Assembly: GCF_007830155.1 (NCBI RefSeq)
Contig: NZ_VLKY01000003.1
Coordinates: 342,109-406,108 of the forward strand
DNA: 64,000 bases
From: Pseudomonas duriflava
Lineage (GTDB): Bacteria > Pseudomonadota > Gammaproteobacteria > Pseudomonadales > Pseudomonadaceae
Reading direction: 5' to 3'
A program made the position numbers and the translations under genes. A model generated the notes under the pieces. The model saw only the letters and a list, made by a program, of their open reading frames with translations. It was not told the origin of the DNA and searched no databases. Shown here in pieces: positions 1 through 7,739 of the stretch (the first letter of the stretch is position 1; each line of letters begins with the position of its first letter).

Positions 1-1
1 T

Positions 2-688
2 ACTGATGATACCCATGGCTCGTTTACCGAGTTGGTCGCTAGCGCGGGCGGGCATTGGGTGCTGGCGGGCGTAGCCATTTCGCTTGTGGGCATTGTCATC
101 TGTGGACGGGCAGGTGTGATCAAGGAACATGAGGTGTCCGAGGCGACCAAGCAGGCCAGCGTGGCGGAGTTCTCCCTGGCCAAAGGCTGGATCGTTGCCA
201 TCATCTCCGGTGTGCTCAGTGCCTGTTTCAGTTATGGCATCGCTGCCGGTCAGCCCTTGGCGGAAGCGGCTGTAGCTCAGGGGAGTAACAGTCTGTTCCA
301 GAACAACATCACCTTTATGTTGATCATGTGGGGCGGCCTGACTACCAATGCGATCTGGTGCCTGCTGCTGAACAGCCGGAACCGGTCCTTCCACAACTAT
401 ACAGACCAGCGTACGCCGCTGCTGCGTAATTACCTGTTGGCAGCCAGTGCCGGCACGATCTGGTTTCTACAGTTTTTCTTCTATGGCATGGGCGAGAGTC
501 GGCTGAACAATGATGCCAGTTCCTGGGTGCTGCACATGTCCTTCATCATCGTTGTCTCGAACCTGTGGGGGCTGTACTTCCGCGAGTGGCAGGGCACCTC
601 GGCTCGCAACAAGCGCATTCTGCTAGCGGGCATCGTGGTCATCCTGGCGTCCATTGCCATGGTGGGTTATGGCAATTACCTGGCGTAA
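2..688 (+). CDS. rhaT: RhaT-family sugar:proton symporter, 5'-truncated by window edge
   Basis: Inner-membrane carrier of the L-rhamnose/H+ symporter (RhaT) family. The frame is open from base 2, so the true start lies left of the window and only about the last 228 residues are present (family length about 340). At least six hydrophobic segments are visible (for example WIVAIISGVLSACFSYGIAA and WVLHMSFIIVVSNLWGLYF), separated by short polar loops, which matches the C-terminal half of RhaT. It ends 45 bp before the next gene on the same strand, an L-rhamnose dehydrogenase-like SDR, so it probably brings in the sugar that the following genes oxidise. The family call is firm; the exact substrate is inferred from the neighbours. 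Confidence 0.85.
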   Translation, partial: TDDTHGSFTELVASAGGHWVLAGVAISLVGIVICGRAGVIKEHEVSEATKQASVAEFSLAKGWIVAIISGVLSACFSYGIAAGQPLAEAAVAQGSNSLFQNNITFMLIMWGGLTTNAIWCLLLNSRNRSFHNYTDQRTPLLRNYLLAASAGTIWFLQFFFYGMGESRLNNDASSWVLHMSFIIVVSNLWGLYFREWQGTSARNKRILLAGIVVILASIAMVGYGNYLA

Positions 689-733
689 ATACCAACCGGA
701 ACTAGGGTTTATCGATAATCAGAGGAGACATTC

Positions 734-1504
734 ATGCTGCTTAAAGACAAGACAGTGATCATTACCGGAGCCTCCCGCGGCATCGGCCGTGCCATTGCAG
801 TGGAATGTGCGCGCCAGAGTGGCAAGGTCATCATTGGACATAGTGGTAGCGAGTCCAGCAAGCAGCACGTGGCCTCGCTGATTCAGGCGATTGAGCAGGC
901 CGGTAGCCGTGCAGTGGACGTAGGGGCTGATGCTGCCGATCCGGATACCGGCGATAAGCTGGTTAAGGCAGCCGTAGAGGCATTCGGTAGTGTGGATGTG
1001 TTCGTCAATAACGCCGGTATATGTCCATTTCATGCCTTTCTCAATATGCCGCGCGAGGTCTACTACAAGACAGTTGATACCAACCTCAATGGTGCTTATT
1101 TCGCTGTGCAGGCCGCAGCCAATCAGATGAAGGAGCAGGGGCGGGGCGGCTCGATCATTGCCGTCAGCTCGATCAGCGCGCTGGTGGGCGGAGCAATGCA
1201 AACACACTACACGCCGACCAAGGCCGGGTTGCTCTCGCTCATGCAGTCTTGCGCCATCGCTCTAGGCCCATACGGTATCCGCTGCAATGCCGTATTGCCG
1301 GGCACCATCGAGACCGACATCAACAAGGACGACCTGGCCGATCAGGCCAAACGTGACTACATGATCAAGCGTACTCCTCTAGGGCGCCTGGGCGAGCCGG
1401 ACGACCTAGCTGGCCCGGTCGTGTTCTTGGCTTCGGACATGGCCAAGTACGTCACCGGCGCATCCCTACTGGTAGATGGAGGGATGTTCGTGAATCTGCA
1501 ATAG
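734..1504 (+). CDS. SDR-family L-rhamnose 1-dehydrogenase (probable)
   Basis: Classical short-chain dehydrogenase of 256 aa. The N-terminal Rossmann motif TGASRGIG, the NNAG motif and the catalytic Ser plus YTPTK (Tyr-x3-Lys) are all present, and the C-terminus VTGASLLVDGG is typical. The overall sequence resembles bacterial L-rhamnose 1-dehydrogenases of the Azotobacter/Sphingomonas non-phosphorylated pathway, which oxidise L-rhamnose to its 1,4-lactone with NAD(P)+. The start is ATG at 734 behind AGAGGAG. Its neighbours (RhaT-type carrier, deoxy-rhamnonate-type aldolase, lactaldehyde dehydrogenase) fit this role. The SDR assignment is certain; the rhamnose substrate is inferred from similarity and context. 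Confidence 0.8.
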   Translation: MLLKDKTVIITGASRGIGRAIAVECARQSGKVIIGHSGSESSKQHVASLIQAIEQAGSRAVDVGADAADPDTGDKLVKAAVEAFGSVDVFVNNAGICPFHAFLNMPREVYYKTVDTNLNGAYFAVQAAANQMKEQGRGGSIIAVSSISALVGGAMQTHYTPTKAGLLSLMQSCAIALGPYGIRCNAVLPGTIETDINKDDLADQAKRDYMIKRTPLGRLGEPDDLAGPVVFLASDMAKYVTGASLLVDGGMFVNLQ

Positions 1505-1551
1505 CCATTCCAGGCGGAGTACCGCTTCGCTTCGATCTTTGGAGTGCCTTG

Positions 1552-2907
1552 ATGAATAACAACAACATGCAGGCAGCAGTGGGTACAGCAGCGGATTCGG
1601 CTCCCACAAGGGAAGCGGCCATCTCGGTCAAAAGCGCACGGCTCAAGCGCATTCAGTGTGTAGCACTGACGCTGTTGGTGCTGGCGGGTTTCGTCAACTA
1701 CCTCGACCGTAGCACCTTGGCCATTGCCAACCAGACGATCAGTCGAGAATTGTCTTTCACACCTACCGAAATGGGACTTTTGCTCTCGGTGTTTTCCTGG
1801 GCGTATGCCGTGGCGCAATTGCCCATTGGCGGCATCCTTGATCGTTTTGGTGCGCGCCTAACACTGGGCCTGGGAATCTGCCTATGGTCCATCGCCCAGG
1901 GGCTGCTTGGCGTCTTCAGTACACTCAACCACATGATCCTGGCGCGTATCGGCTTGGGTGTCGGCGAGGCGCCGCAATTTCCTGCGGGGGCCAAGGTTGT
2001 CAGCGAGTGGTTCAACATCAGGGAGCGAGGACTGCCTTCTGGCATCTTCAACATGGCTTCCTCACTGGGACCAGCTATTGCCCAGCCCATTCTCGCCGCG
2101 CTGCTTCTGGGCCTGGGCTGGCGGGCGATGTTCATAGCCATGGGCGTGATGGGCGTGGGCGTGGCGATCATCTGGTACGCCGTTTACCGCAACCGGGATG
2201 AAGTCAGTCTTACCGCCCAGGAGCAGCACTACCTGGATGAAGGTATGGCCAAGGGCGAGAGTGGCGGACGCATGACCTTTGCTGAGTGGCGTGGACTATT
2301 CAGGTTGCGTGTGACCTGGGGCATCGTGTTTGGCTACGTCGGTATTATCTACATGCTGTCGTTGTATCTAACCTGGCTCCCTGCATATCTGGAGCGAACG
2401 CATCATTTATCTCTGGCCAGCGCCGGCTGGGTTGCCAGTATTCCCTTCCTGGCCGGTGCCGCAGGCGTGATTAGCGGCGGTCTGCTGGTCGATCGGGTGA
2501 TTCGTGGTGGTGCCAGCGTCAGCCGTAGCCGCAAATGGCCAATTTGTGGTGGCTTGATCGGTGCAGGATTTTTCACAGTCCTTGGCGCCTATGCCCAAGG
2601 CGTCGTCCCAGTGATGGCCTTGTTTAGTGCAGCGTTGTTCTGCCTGAACGTTGCAGTGGCCGGCACATGGTCCCTGGTTAGTGTGGCCGTTCCTTCACGC
2701 ATGGTCGCCTCGCTGGCCAGCATTCAAAATTTCGGCGGCTACTTTGGTGGAGCCTTTGCCCCTGTCGTGACCGGCATGGTTGTGCAGCAGACCGGCTCTT
2801 TCACACTTGCCTTGGTTATCGCCGCTCTGGTCGCGTTACTCGGCGCCGCTAGCTACTTCTTTATCTTCAAGCTTCCTGAGAAAGGAGGCCATCTGGCTTC
2901 TCACTGA
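1552..2907 (+). CDS. MFS transporter, sugar-acid (anion:cation symporter) type
   Basis: Major facilitator of 451 aa with about twelve hydrophobic segments. It has the anion:cation symporter signature: VNYLDRSTLAIANQ in helix 1, DRFGARLTLGLGICLW in loop 2-3, and GVGEAPQFPAGAKVVSEWF in helix 4. This group includes the hexuronate, galactonate and L-rhamnonate (RhmT/YfaV) carriers. The codon before the ATG is TTG; I chose ATG at 1552 because it sits 8 bases after GGAG. It lies between the rhamnose dehydrogenase-like and aldolase genes, as rhmT lies next to rhmA in E. coli, so an aldonate such as L-rhamnonate is the likely cargo. Substrate not provable from sequence. Confidence 0.85.
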   Translation: MNNNNMQAAVGTAADSAPTREAAISVKSARLKRIQCVALTLLVLAGFVNYLDRSTLAIANQTISRELSFTPTEMGLLLSVFSWAYAVAQLPIGGILDRFGARLTLGLGICLWSIAQGLLGVFSTLNHMILARIGLGVGEAPQFPAGAKVVSEWFNIRERGLPSGIFNMASSLGPAIAQPILAALLLGLGWRAMFIAMGVMGVGVAIIWYAVYRNRDEVSLTAQEQHYLDEGMAKGESGGRMTFAEWRGLFRLRVTWGIVFGYVGIIYMLSLYLTWLPAYLERTHHLSLASAGWVASIPFLAGAAGVISGGLLVDRVIRGGASVSRSRKWPICGGLIGAGFFTVLGAYAQGVVPVMALFSAALFCLNVAVAGTWSLVSVAVPSRMVASLASIQNFGGYFGGAFAPVVTGMVVQQTGSFTLALVIAALVALLGAASYFFIFKLPEKGGHLASH

Positions 2908-2937
2908 TCCTTTAACTTCCATGCGATAGGACTTCTT

Positions 2938-3738
2938 ATGCAGATTCCTCACAACGCCTTCAAGGCAGCCCTCAAGAAAGACCAGACTACCTATGGTATC
3001 TGGGCCGGTTTTGCCACAGGCTACGCGGCGGAAATCGTTGCTACCCTCGGCTATGACTGGATATTGATTGATGGCGAGCATGCTCCCAATACCATCCCGA
3101 CGATCCTGGCCCAGCTCCAGGCTGTTGCGCCCTATGCCACCCAGCCCGTGGTGCGAGCCGTGACGGGGGACAGTGTGCTGATCAAGCAACTGCTTGATAT
3201 CGGCGCCCAGACGCTGATGGTGCCTATGGTAGAAACGGCCGAGCAGGCCCGTGATCTGGTCAGAGCCATGCGCTACCCACCTCATGGTATTCGTGGCGTG
3301 GGTGGCGGGCTGGCGCGCGCGACCCGTTGGGACGGTGTACCGGATTACCTTGCAACGGCGCATGAAGAGTTGTGCCTGATTGTGCAGGTAGAATCGGCCA
3401 GGGGCGTTGAAAACGTAGAAGCCATCGCTGCGGTAGAGGGCGTCGATGCAGTCTTTGTTGGCCCAGCAGACCTTTCCTCCGGCCTGGGCTATCCAGGAAA
3501 TCCCCGCCACCCTGAGGTGCAGACAAAGATTCGCCATGCTATCGACGCCACCCGTGCTGCCGGCAAGGTCAGTGGCATTCTCGCTCCGCAAGAGGATGAC
3601 GCTCGCCGCTACCAGGGCTGGGGCTGCCAGTTCATTGCCGTGGGTATCGACATCAGCCTGATGCGTCAGGCAGCCCTGGATAACCTGCGTCGCTACAAGG
3701 AAGGCCCGGCCGCCAGCGCGCCTTCGCGAACCTATTAA
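2938..3738 (+). CDS. rhmA: HpcH/HpaI aldolase, 2-keto-3-deoxy-L-rhamnonate aldolase type
   Basis: Class II pyruvate aldolase of 266 aa. The motifs LIDGEHAPN near residue 43, metal-binding Glu in VQVESARGVENVEAI and FVGPADLSSGLG are those of the HpaI/RhmA family, which cleaves 2-keto-3-deoxy acids to pyruvate and an aldehyde under divalent metal control. With an L-rhamnose dehydrogenase-like gene upstream and lactaldehyde dehydrogenase 17 bp downstream, the expected substrate is 2-keto-3-deoxy-L-rhamnonate, giving pyruvate and L-lactaldehyde. 4-hydroxy-2-oxoheptanedioate aldolase (HpaI) is the alternative reading, but no homoprotocatechuate genes are nearby. ATG at 2938 follows a weak TAGGA. 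Confidence 0.85.
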   Translation: MQIPHNAFKAALKKDQTTYGIWAGFATGYAAEIVATLGYDWILIDGEHAPNTIPTILAQLQAVAPYATQPVVRAVTGDSVLIKQLLDIGAQTLMVPMVETAEQARDLVRAMRYPPHGIRGVGGGLARATRWDGVPDYLATAHEELCLIVQVESARGVENVEAIAAVEGVDAVFVGPADLSSGLGYPGNPRHPEVQTKIRHAIDATRAAGKVSGILAPQEDDARRYQGWGCQFIAVGIDISLMRQAALDNLRRYKEGPAASAPSRTY

Positions 3739-3755
3739 AACAAGAGGAATCGGCC

Positions 3756-5183
3756 ATGACCCAACCGTATCAGAACTTTATCAACGGTGCGTTTCAACCC
3801 AGCAGCGAGCACCTTGGCGTTTTCAACCCGGCCACCGGTGCGCGACTGACCGACGTGCCTGCGTCCAATGGCGATGATGTAAACCGCGCCATCGAGGCTG
3901 CACGTGCCGCTCAAAAAGGCTGGGCAAAAAAGCCTGCTATCGAGCGTGCGGGCTACCTGAGAAAAATTTCCGCCAAGATCCGCGAACATGCGCCCCGGCT
4001 GGCGCGCATCATTACCGAAGAGCAGGGCAAGGTCAGTGGTCTGGCTGAAGTCGAAGTCAACTTCACGGCTGATTACATTGACTACATGGCAGAGTGGGCG
4101 CGCCGCATCGAAGGCGAAATCATCACCAGTGACCGGCCCAACGAAAACATCTTTCTGTTCCGTAAGCCCCTGGGGGTGGTCGCAGGCATCCTGCCTTGGA
4201 ATTTCCCGTTCTTCCTCATCGCCCGCAAGATGGCTCCTGCCCTGGTAACCGGCAACACCATCGTTATCAAACCCAGCGAAGAAACACCGATCAACTGCTT
4301 CGAATTTACCAAACTGGTCGCCGAAACGGATTTACCGCCCGGCGTGTTCAACGTCGTCAGTGGAGCAGGGGAGGTAGGCAGGACGCTCAGCGCCCATGCC
4401 GGTGTCGACATGATCAGCTTTACCGGCAGCGTCGCCACCGGTGCGCGCATCATGGCGTCGGCTGCACCAAACCTCACCAAGCTCAACCTTGAGCTCGGCG
4501 GTAAGGCGCCGGCCATCGTGCTGGCCGACGCTGATCTTGACCTTGCCGTCCGGGCAATTCGCGGCTCGCGCATCATCAATACCGGACAGGTCTGTAACTG
4601 TGCTGAGCGTGTATACGTCGAGCGCGGCGTAGCCGACGAGTTCATCTCACGCGTCAGCGCCGCCATGAGTGAAACGCGCTACGGAGATCCACTTGCTGAC
4701 GCCTCGGTAGAAATGGGGCCGCTGATCAACCAGGCTGGGCTCGATAAAGTTGCCGAACGTGTTCGCACGGCAGTCAGCCAGGGCGCTAAGGTCGTCTCCG
4801 GTGGCAAGGTCGCAGACCGCCCCCAGGGCTTCCACTACGAACCTACGGTGCTGGCCGGTTGCCGGAAGGATATGACCATCATGCGTGAGGAGATTTTTGG
4901 TCCCGTCCTGCCAATCCAGATCGTTGATAGCCTGGACGAAGCCATTGCCCTGGCAAACAACTCCGAATATGGCCTCACCTCATCCATTTATACCCGCAGC
5001 TTGAGCAAAGCCATGCAAGCCTGCCGTGAAATCGATTTTGGCGAAACCTACATCAACCGCGAAAACTTCGAAGCCATGCAAGGCTTCCATGCGGGGGTAC
5101 GCAAGTCAGGCATTGGCGGGGCGGATGGAAAGCATGGGTTGTATGAGTACACCCATACGCAGGTGGTTTATATGGAAGTTTGA
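3756..5183 (+). CDS. aldA: Lactaldehyde/glycolaldehyde dehydrogenase (AldA)
   Basis: NAD-dependent aldehyde dehydrogenase of 475 aa (E. coli AldA 479 aa). It carries WNFPFFLIARKMAPAL near residue 146, the Glu of LELGGKAPAIV, catalytic Cys280 in GQVCNCAERVYV, and FGETYINRENFEAMQGFHAG close to the end. The last two stretches are highly characteristic of E. coli AldA rather than succinate-semialdehyde or betaine-aldehyde enzymes. It oxidises L-lactaldehyde to L-lactate and glycolaldehyde to glycolate in the cytoplasm. The start at 3756 follows AAGAGGAA. It is the last gene of the sugar block; its glycolate product would feed the glc operon about 2.5 kb downstream. Confidence 0.9.
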   Translation: MTQPYQNFINGAFQPSSEHLGVFNPATGARLTDVPASNGDDVNRAIEAARAAQKGWAKKPAIERAGYLRKISAKIREHAPRLARIITEEQGKVSGLAEVEVNFTADYIDYMAEWARRIEGEIITSDRPNENIFLFRKPLGVVAGILPWNFPFFLIARKMAPALVTGNTIVIKPSEETPINCFEFTKLVAETDLPPGVFNVVSGAGEVGRTLSAHAGVDMISFTGSVATGARIMASAAPNLTKLNLELGGKAPAIVLADADLDLAVRAIRGSRIINTGQVCNCAERVYVERGVADEFISRVSAAMSETRYGDPLADASVEMGPLINQAGLDKVAERVRTAVSQGAKVVSGGKVADRPQGFHYEPTVLAGCRKDMTIMREEIFGPVLPIQIVDSLDEAIALANNSEYGLTSSIYTRSLSKAMQACREIDFGETYINRENFEAMQGFHAGVRKSGIGGADGKHGLYEYTHTQVVYMEV

Positions 5184-5189
5184 CGCTTG

Positions 5190-5221
5190 CCGGCTTCCCT
5201 GTTTGATCTGGGAGAAGCCGG
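5190..5221 (+). terminator. Hairpin after aldA
   Basis: CCGGCTT at 5190-5196 pairs with AAGCCGG at 5215-5221, extended inward by CCC/GGG with a two-base bulge. It starts 7 bases after the aldA stop. There is no clear T-run, so termination is likely but may need other factors. A weaker imperfect hairpin follows at about 5250-5275. Confidence 0.5.
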
Positions 5222-5326
5222 TTAACTCAAACGCGCTGTGAGGAAATAACTATACAAAAAAGGCTCTGCATAGAGTCAGAGGCCTAACTTGACAGGGTAA
5301 AAGGAAAGGGGCGGATGTGTAACTTT

Positions 5327-5503
5327 TCAATCTTTTGCATACTGTTGGGCTTCTTCTAGTTGTTGAGGTGTCATTTTAGCTGCGATTTTAGGGAGCTTAA
5401 GGTTTACAAGCCTTGGCATATCACCTCCACCGTCTAACTCTAGGAGTATGGAAATGAGAGCATAGCCTTCAACAAGACTGTCTTTGAATCCGTACTTAGT
5501 GGC
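5327..5503 (-). pseudogene. 3' fragment of a Sel1-like repeat gene
   Basis: On the minus strand, reading frame 5503 to 5327 encodes about 58 residues that end in AAKMTPQQLEEAQQYAKD followed by TGA. That ending, and the preceding KYGFKDSLVEGYALISILL, look like the last helix pair of Sel1/TPR-like proteins often encoded next to VgrG. There is no start codon or ribosome site for this frame; it continues directly from the truncated vgrG in a shifted frame. I read it as the surviving 3' end of a gene that once lay downstream of vgrG, joined to it by a deletion. The Sel1 assignment rests on a short stretch and is tentative. Confidence 0.5.
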
Positions 5504-6611
5504 TTCCCAGCACTTTAGGCTTGGGATGCTTAAGGGCGGGGCGGTAGGGCACGTCCCACGGGGTAGCGGTAAAGCGGTTTCGATAGCCTTGGGTGAAGCC
5601 GTTCTCAGGAAGAGTGTCGCTGGTAACCGATTCCTCCAACACCTGAGGCTGTCGGCCTTCATGGAAAACTTCCTGCACGAGCCACAGGGCATTCCAGGAC
5701 GTTCTTGGATGATGGGTTAGTGGTAGGAAGTGTCCGCTGACCAGTCCGGCATCGCTGTTGCCTTCCGCCAGCTGCGAATCTGCCTGGTGCCGCTCCAGGG
5801 CACGCTGAGCGAGAAGCTTGCCGTAGGTGCGGTCGGTAAAACGGCCGGGATAGTCATAATCTTCTAAGTCAGGAGAAGACGTGCCTTTATAGGCCGCTTC
5901 CATAAGCAGGCGCGGCTTTTCAAAGTTGTAATCGCGGCGCGTAACGCGGCTGGTTCGTGTCGCAAGGCATACGCCGAAGCGGCGAACAACCTCGTGCTGA
6001 GCGGCCATGCCGGAGTCCTGCTGGTAAGGCACGGACGAGAGCGTGGGGAAGACGGTTTGATCATCTCCAAATACCAAGACATGGCCGCTCCCGCTGTGCT
6101 GGAAGTGGTAACTCAGACCTTCCTCTTCGCAGAGGCGTTGGATGAAATGGAGATCGCTTTCATCGTATTGAACGCAATAATCGCGCGGTGGATACACCGT
6201 TTTGCCGAGCTGAAAGCGATAGGCCCCCTCGAACAGACCATGCTCCTTAAAAATCGACTCGATAATTTTGGTTACGCTGAGTTGTTGAAAGATGCGCTGG
6301 TTGGTGCGGTGGGCTAGGTAAGCCAATTGGGGCACGAGGCTAAGGCGATAACGCGTTAGTCGCTTGCCTGAGTCGCCCTGTTCGGCTCGATAAACCAGCC
6401 CGTGAACGCCGCAACCGGCAGGCCCGAAAGCAAAATAGGCGGGCTTATGCAGCAGGCTCCCCAAATCAAGGCTAGGCCTTTCGCTGACCAGTTCGATATC
6501 GAAACGGTAGGTTTGGTTGAGGGCTTCGTAACCCTCGAAGCTGAGTACCTGAAAGTCATTCGAATCACCCTCGACAAAAAGGGTGATAGGGCTTGTGTTC
6601 GCGTCCAGCAT
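5496..6611 (-). pseudogene. vgrG: Truncated VgrG (type VI secretion spike), N-terminal half only
   Basis: The 371-residue frame matches the N-terminal gp27-like region of VgrG/TssI: VLSFEGYEALNQTYRFDIEL near residue 23, YRLSLVPQLAYLAHRTNQRIFQ, ESDLHFIQRLCEEEGLSYHF and FTATPWDVPYRPA near the end. Normal VgrG proteins exceed about 600 residues and continue into a gp5-like OB fold and beta-prism. Here the frame reads PKPKVLGSH and stops, so the spike half is missing, and the following DNA matches another gene in a different frame. No hcp, tss or clpV gene is in the window. It starts at ATG 6611 and lies downstream of glcC on the same strand. A functional spike is very unlikely. Confidence 0.85.
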
Positions 6612-6672
6612 CCTGCTGCGCCTTGTCCATTAAAACAGGCGCGGGAGGGTGCCGGAGCGGGCAGGTTCATGC

Positions 6673-6688
6673 TGTGACTCAAGTCACA
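6673..6688. promoter_or_regulatory. CRP/Vfr-type palindrome
   Basis: TGTGACTCAAGTCACA is an exact TGTGA-N6-TCACA, the core consensus of E. coli CRP sites, which Pseudomonas Vfr also resembles. It lies 62 bp upstream of the vgrG remnant start and 36 bp after the glcC stop, so regulation of vgrG is the natural reading. Vfr itself is encoded at 54012-54656 in this window. Binding is inferred. Confidence 0.5.
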
Positions 6689-6723
6689 AGCCTCTTCAGT
6701 GGTCGGTATTCATGTCCCGACGG

Positions 6724-7497
6724 TCACATCCAGCCCTCGAGGCGCATCGTTGCACGCACCAGACGCTGTTCTTCCTGCTCGATCTCCCGCAAGTTGTCAC
6801 GAATGCTGTGAATATGATCGAGCGCAGCGCGGCGGGCCTGTCCCGGCAATCGCTGGGTCACGGCTTGATAAAGGCGGGTGTGCTGGCGGTCGATCTGCTT
6901 GCGATGCGGCGGGCGGTGATAAAGGTTGGCGATACAGGCGAATACCGAACCGAGCAAGAGGTCGTTCAGAGATTGCAGAGTATGGACGAGTACCGGGTTA
7001 TGGGATGCTTCGTAGACAGATAGATGAAAGGCATGGTCGAGACGGGCATGGATGTCGGCGTCGAGCTCCTCCGGCTTTTCACAAGCACGGCACAGCTCTT
7101 GGTAGCGTCGGCCGATGAGAACGAAATCCGCCTCCGTGCCTCGTAGAGCGGCCAAGTGAGCGGCCTCGCCTTCAAGCAGGGCGCGAACTTCCAGCAAATC
7201 AAACAGTGTTCTGGGCTGGCTGCCAAACAGGTGCAGCAGCGGACTGGTGTCGTTGGATGCACTAAGCCGGGCAACAAATGATCCGCGGCCCTGGCTGGTT
7301 TCGATAATGCCGCGTGCCCGTAAAAGGCCCAGTCCCTCACGGAGCGCTGCTCGAGAAACGCCCAGCTTGTCACATAGACGCCGTTCGGAAGGTAGAGCCT
7401 GGCCAACCTTCAAGACTCCATCCACGATCAGACGCTCGATCTGCTCACTGACGGCATCAGCAACGTGACGACGCTTGTTGCTCTCGGTTTCGCTCAT
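6724..7497 (-). CDS. glcC: GntR/FCD-family regulator GlcC (glycolate operon)
   Basis: DNA-binding regulator of 257 aa. A winged helix-turn-helix occupies residues about 12-78, including LPSERRLCDKLGVSRAALRE and GIIETSQGRGSFVA, followed by an all-helical FCD effector domain with the metal-binding residues DHAFH and HRQ-type His positions. It is transcribed divergently from glcDEFGB, the standard position of GlcC, which in E. coli activates the operon in response to glycolate or acetate. A perfect GntR/FCD palindrome starts 8 bases upstream of its ATG, so autorepression is likely. An LldR- or PdhR-like paralogue is the alternative, but the genes beside it favour GlcC. Confidence 0.85.
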   Translation of the reverse strand: MSETESNKRRHVADAVSEQIERLIVDGVLKVGQALPSERRLCDKLGVSRAALREGLGLLRARGIIETSQGRGSFVARLSASNDTSPLLHLFGSQPRTLFDLLEVRALLEGEAAHLAALRGTEADFVLIGRRYQELCRACEKPEELDADIHARLDHAFHLSVYEASHNPVLVHTLQSLNDLLLGSVFACIANLYHRPPHRKQIDRQHTRLYQAVTQRLPGQARRAALDHIHSIRDNLREIEQEEQRLVRATMRLEGWM

Positions 7498-7504
7498 AAT
7501 TAAG

Positions 7505-7515
7505 TGGTCTGACCA
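7505..7515. promoter_or_regulatory. GlcC operator 1 (proximal to glcC)
   Basis: TGGTCTGACCA is an 11-base palindrome around a central T. The TGGTCnGACCA core is shared by FadR, LldR, PdhR and other FCD-type GntR regulators. It sits between the glcC start (7497) and its likely promoter, suited to autoregulation. The same 11 bases recur at 7614. Confidence 0.7.
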
Positions 7516-7612
7516 GTTTTGGCGTGGGGATGACCATAAGCATACAGCACAGCTGAAAGCCTTATCAAAGCTGCTTTCATTAGACTAAAGGTTTATAGGA
7601 TCTTCTAAAAAA

Positions 7613-7625
7613 CTGGTCTGACCAG
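7613..7625. promoter_or_regulatory. GlcC operator 2 (between operator 1 and glcD)
   Basis: CTGGTCTGACCAG is a 13-base palindrome whose inner 11 bases are identical to operator 1. The centres are 109 bp apart, which is roughly ten helical turns and would allow two dimers on the same DNA face. It lies about 115 bp upstream of glcD, so it could serve activation of the glc promoter. Confidence 0.7.
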
Positions 7626-7739
7626 CTTTTAGGTGCATAGACGTTGACGGGCAGGAGGAGTAAAAGAAAAGCATGATTAGCAGGCGCTAGGTCGATCACC
7701 GGCCCGTCGGCATAAGAACAACAAGATTGGTACCAGGCA

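Noticed and set aside
719..1207. Minus-strand open frame opposite the SDR gene (162 codons)
   Set aside because: It lies entirely opposite a gene with clear SDR motifs; the composition is His/Cys-rich and it lacks a ribosome site.
5496..6611. An active orphan T6SS effector locus
   Set aside because: The VgrG is cut before its spike domain and no complete adaptor, effector or immunity gene is present, so it is a remnant.
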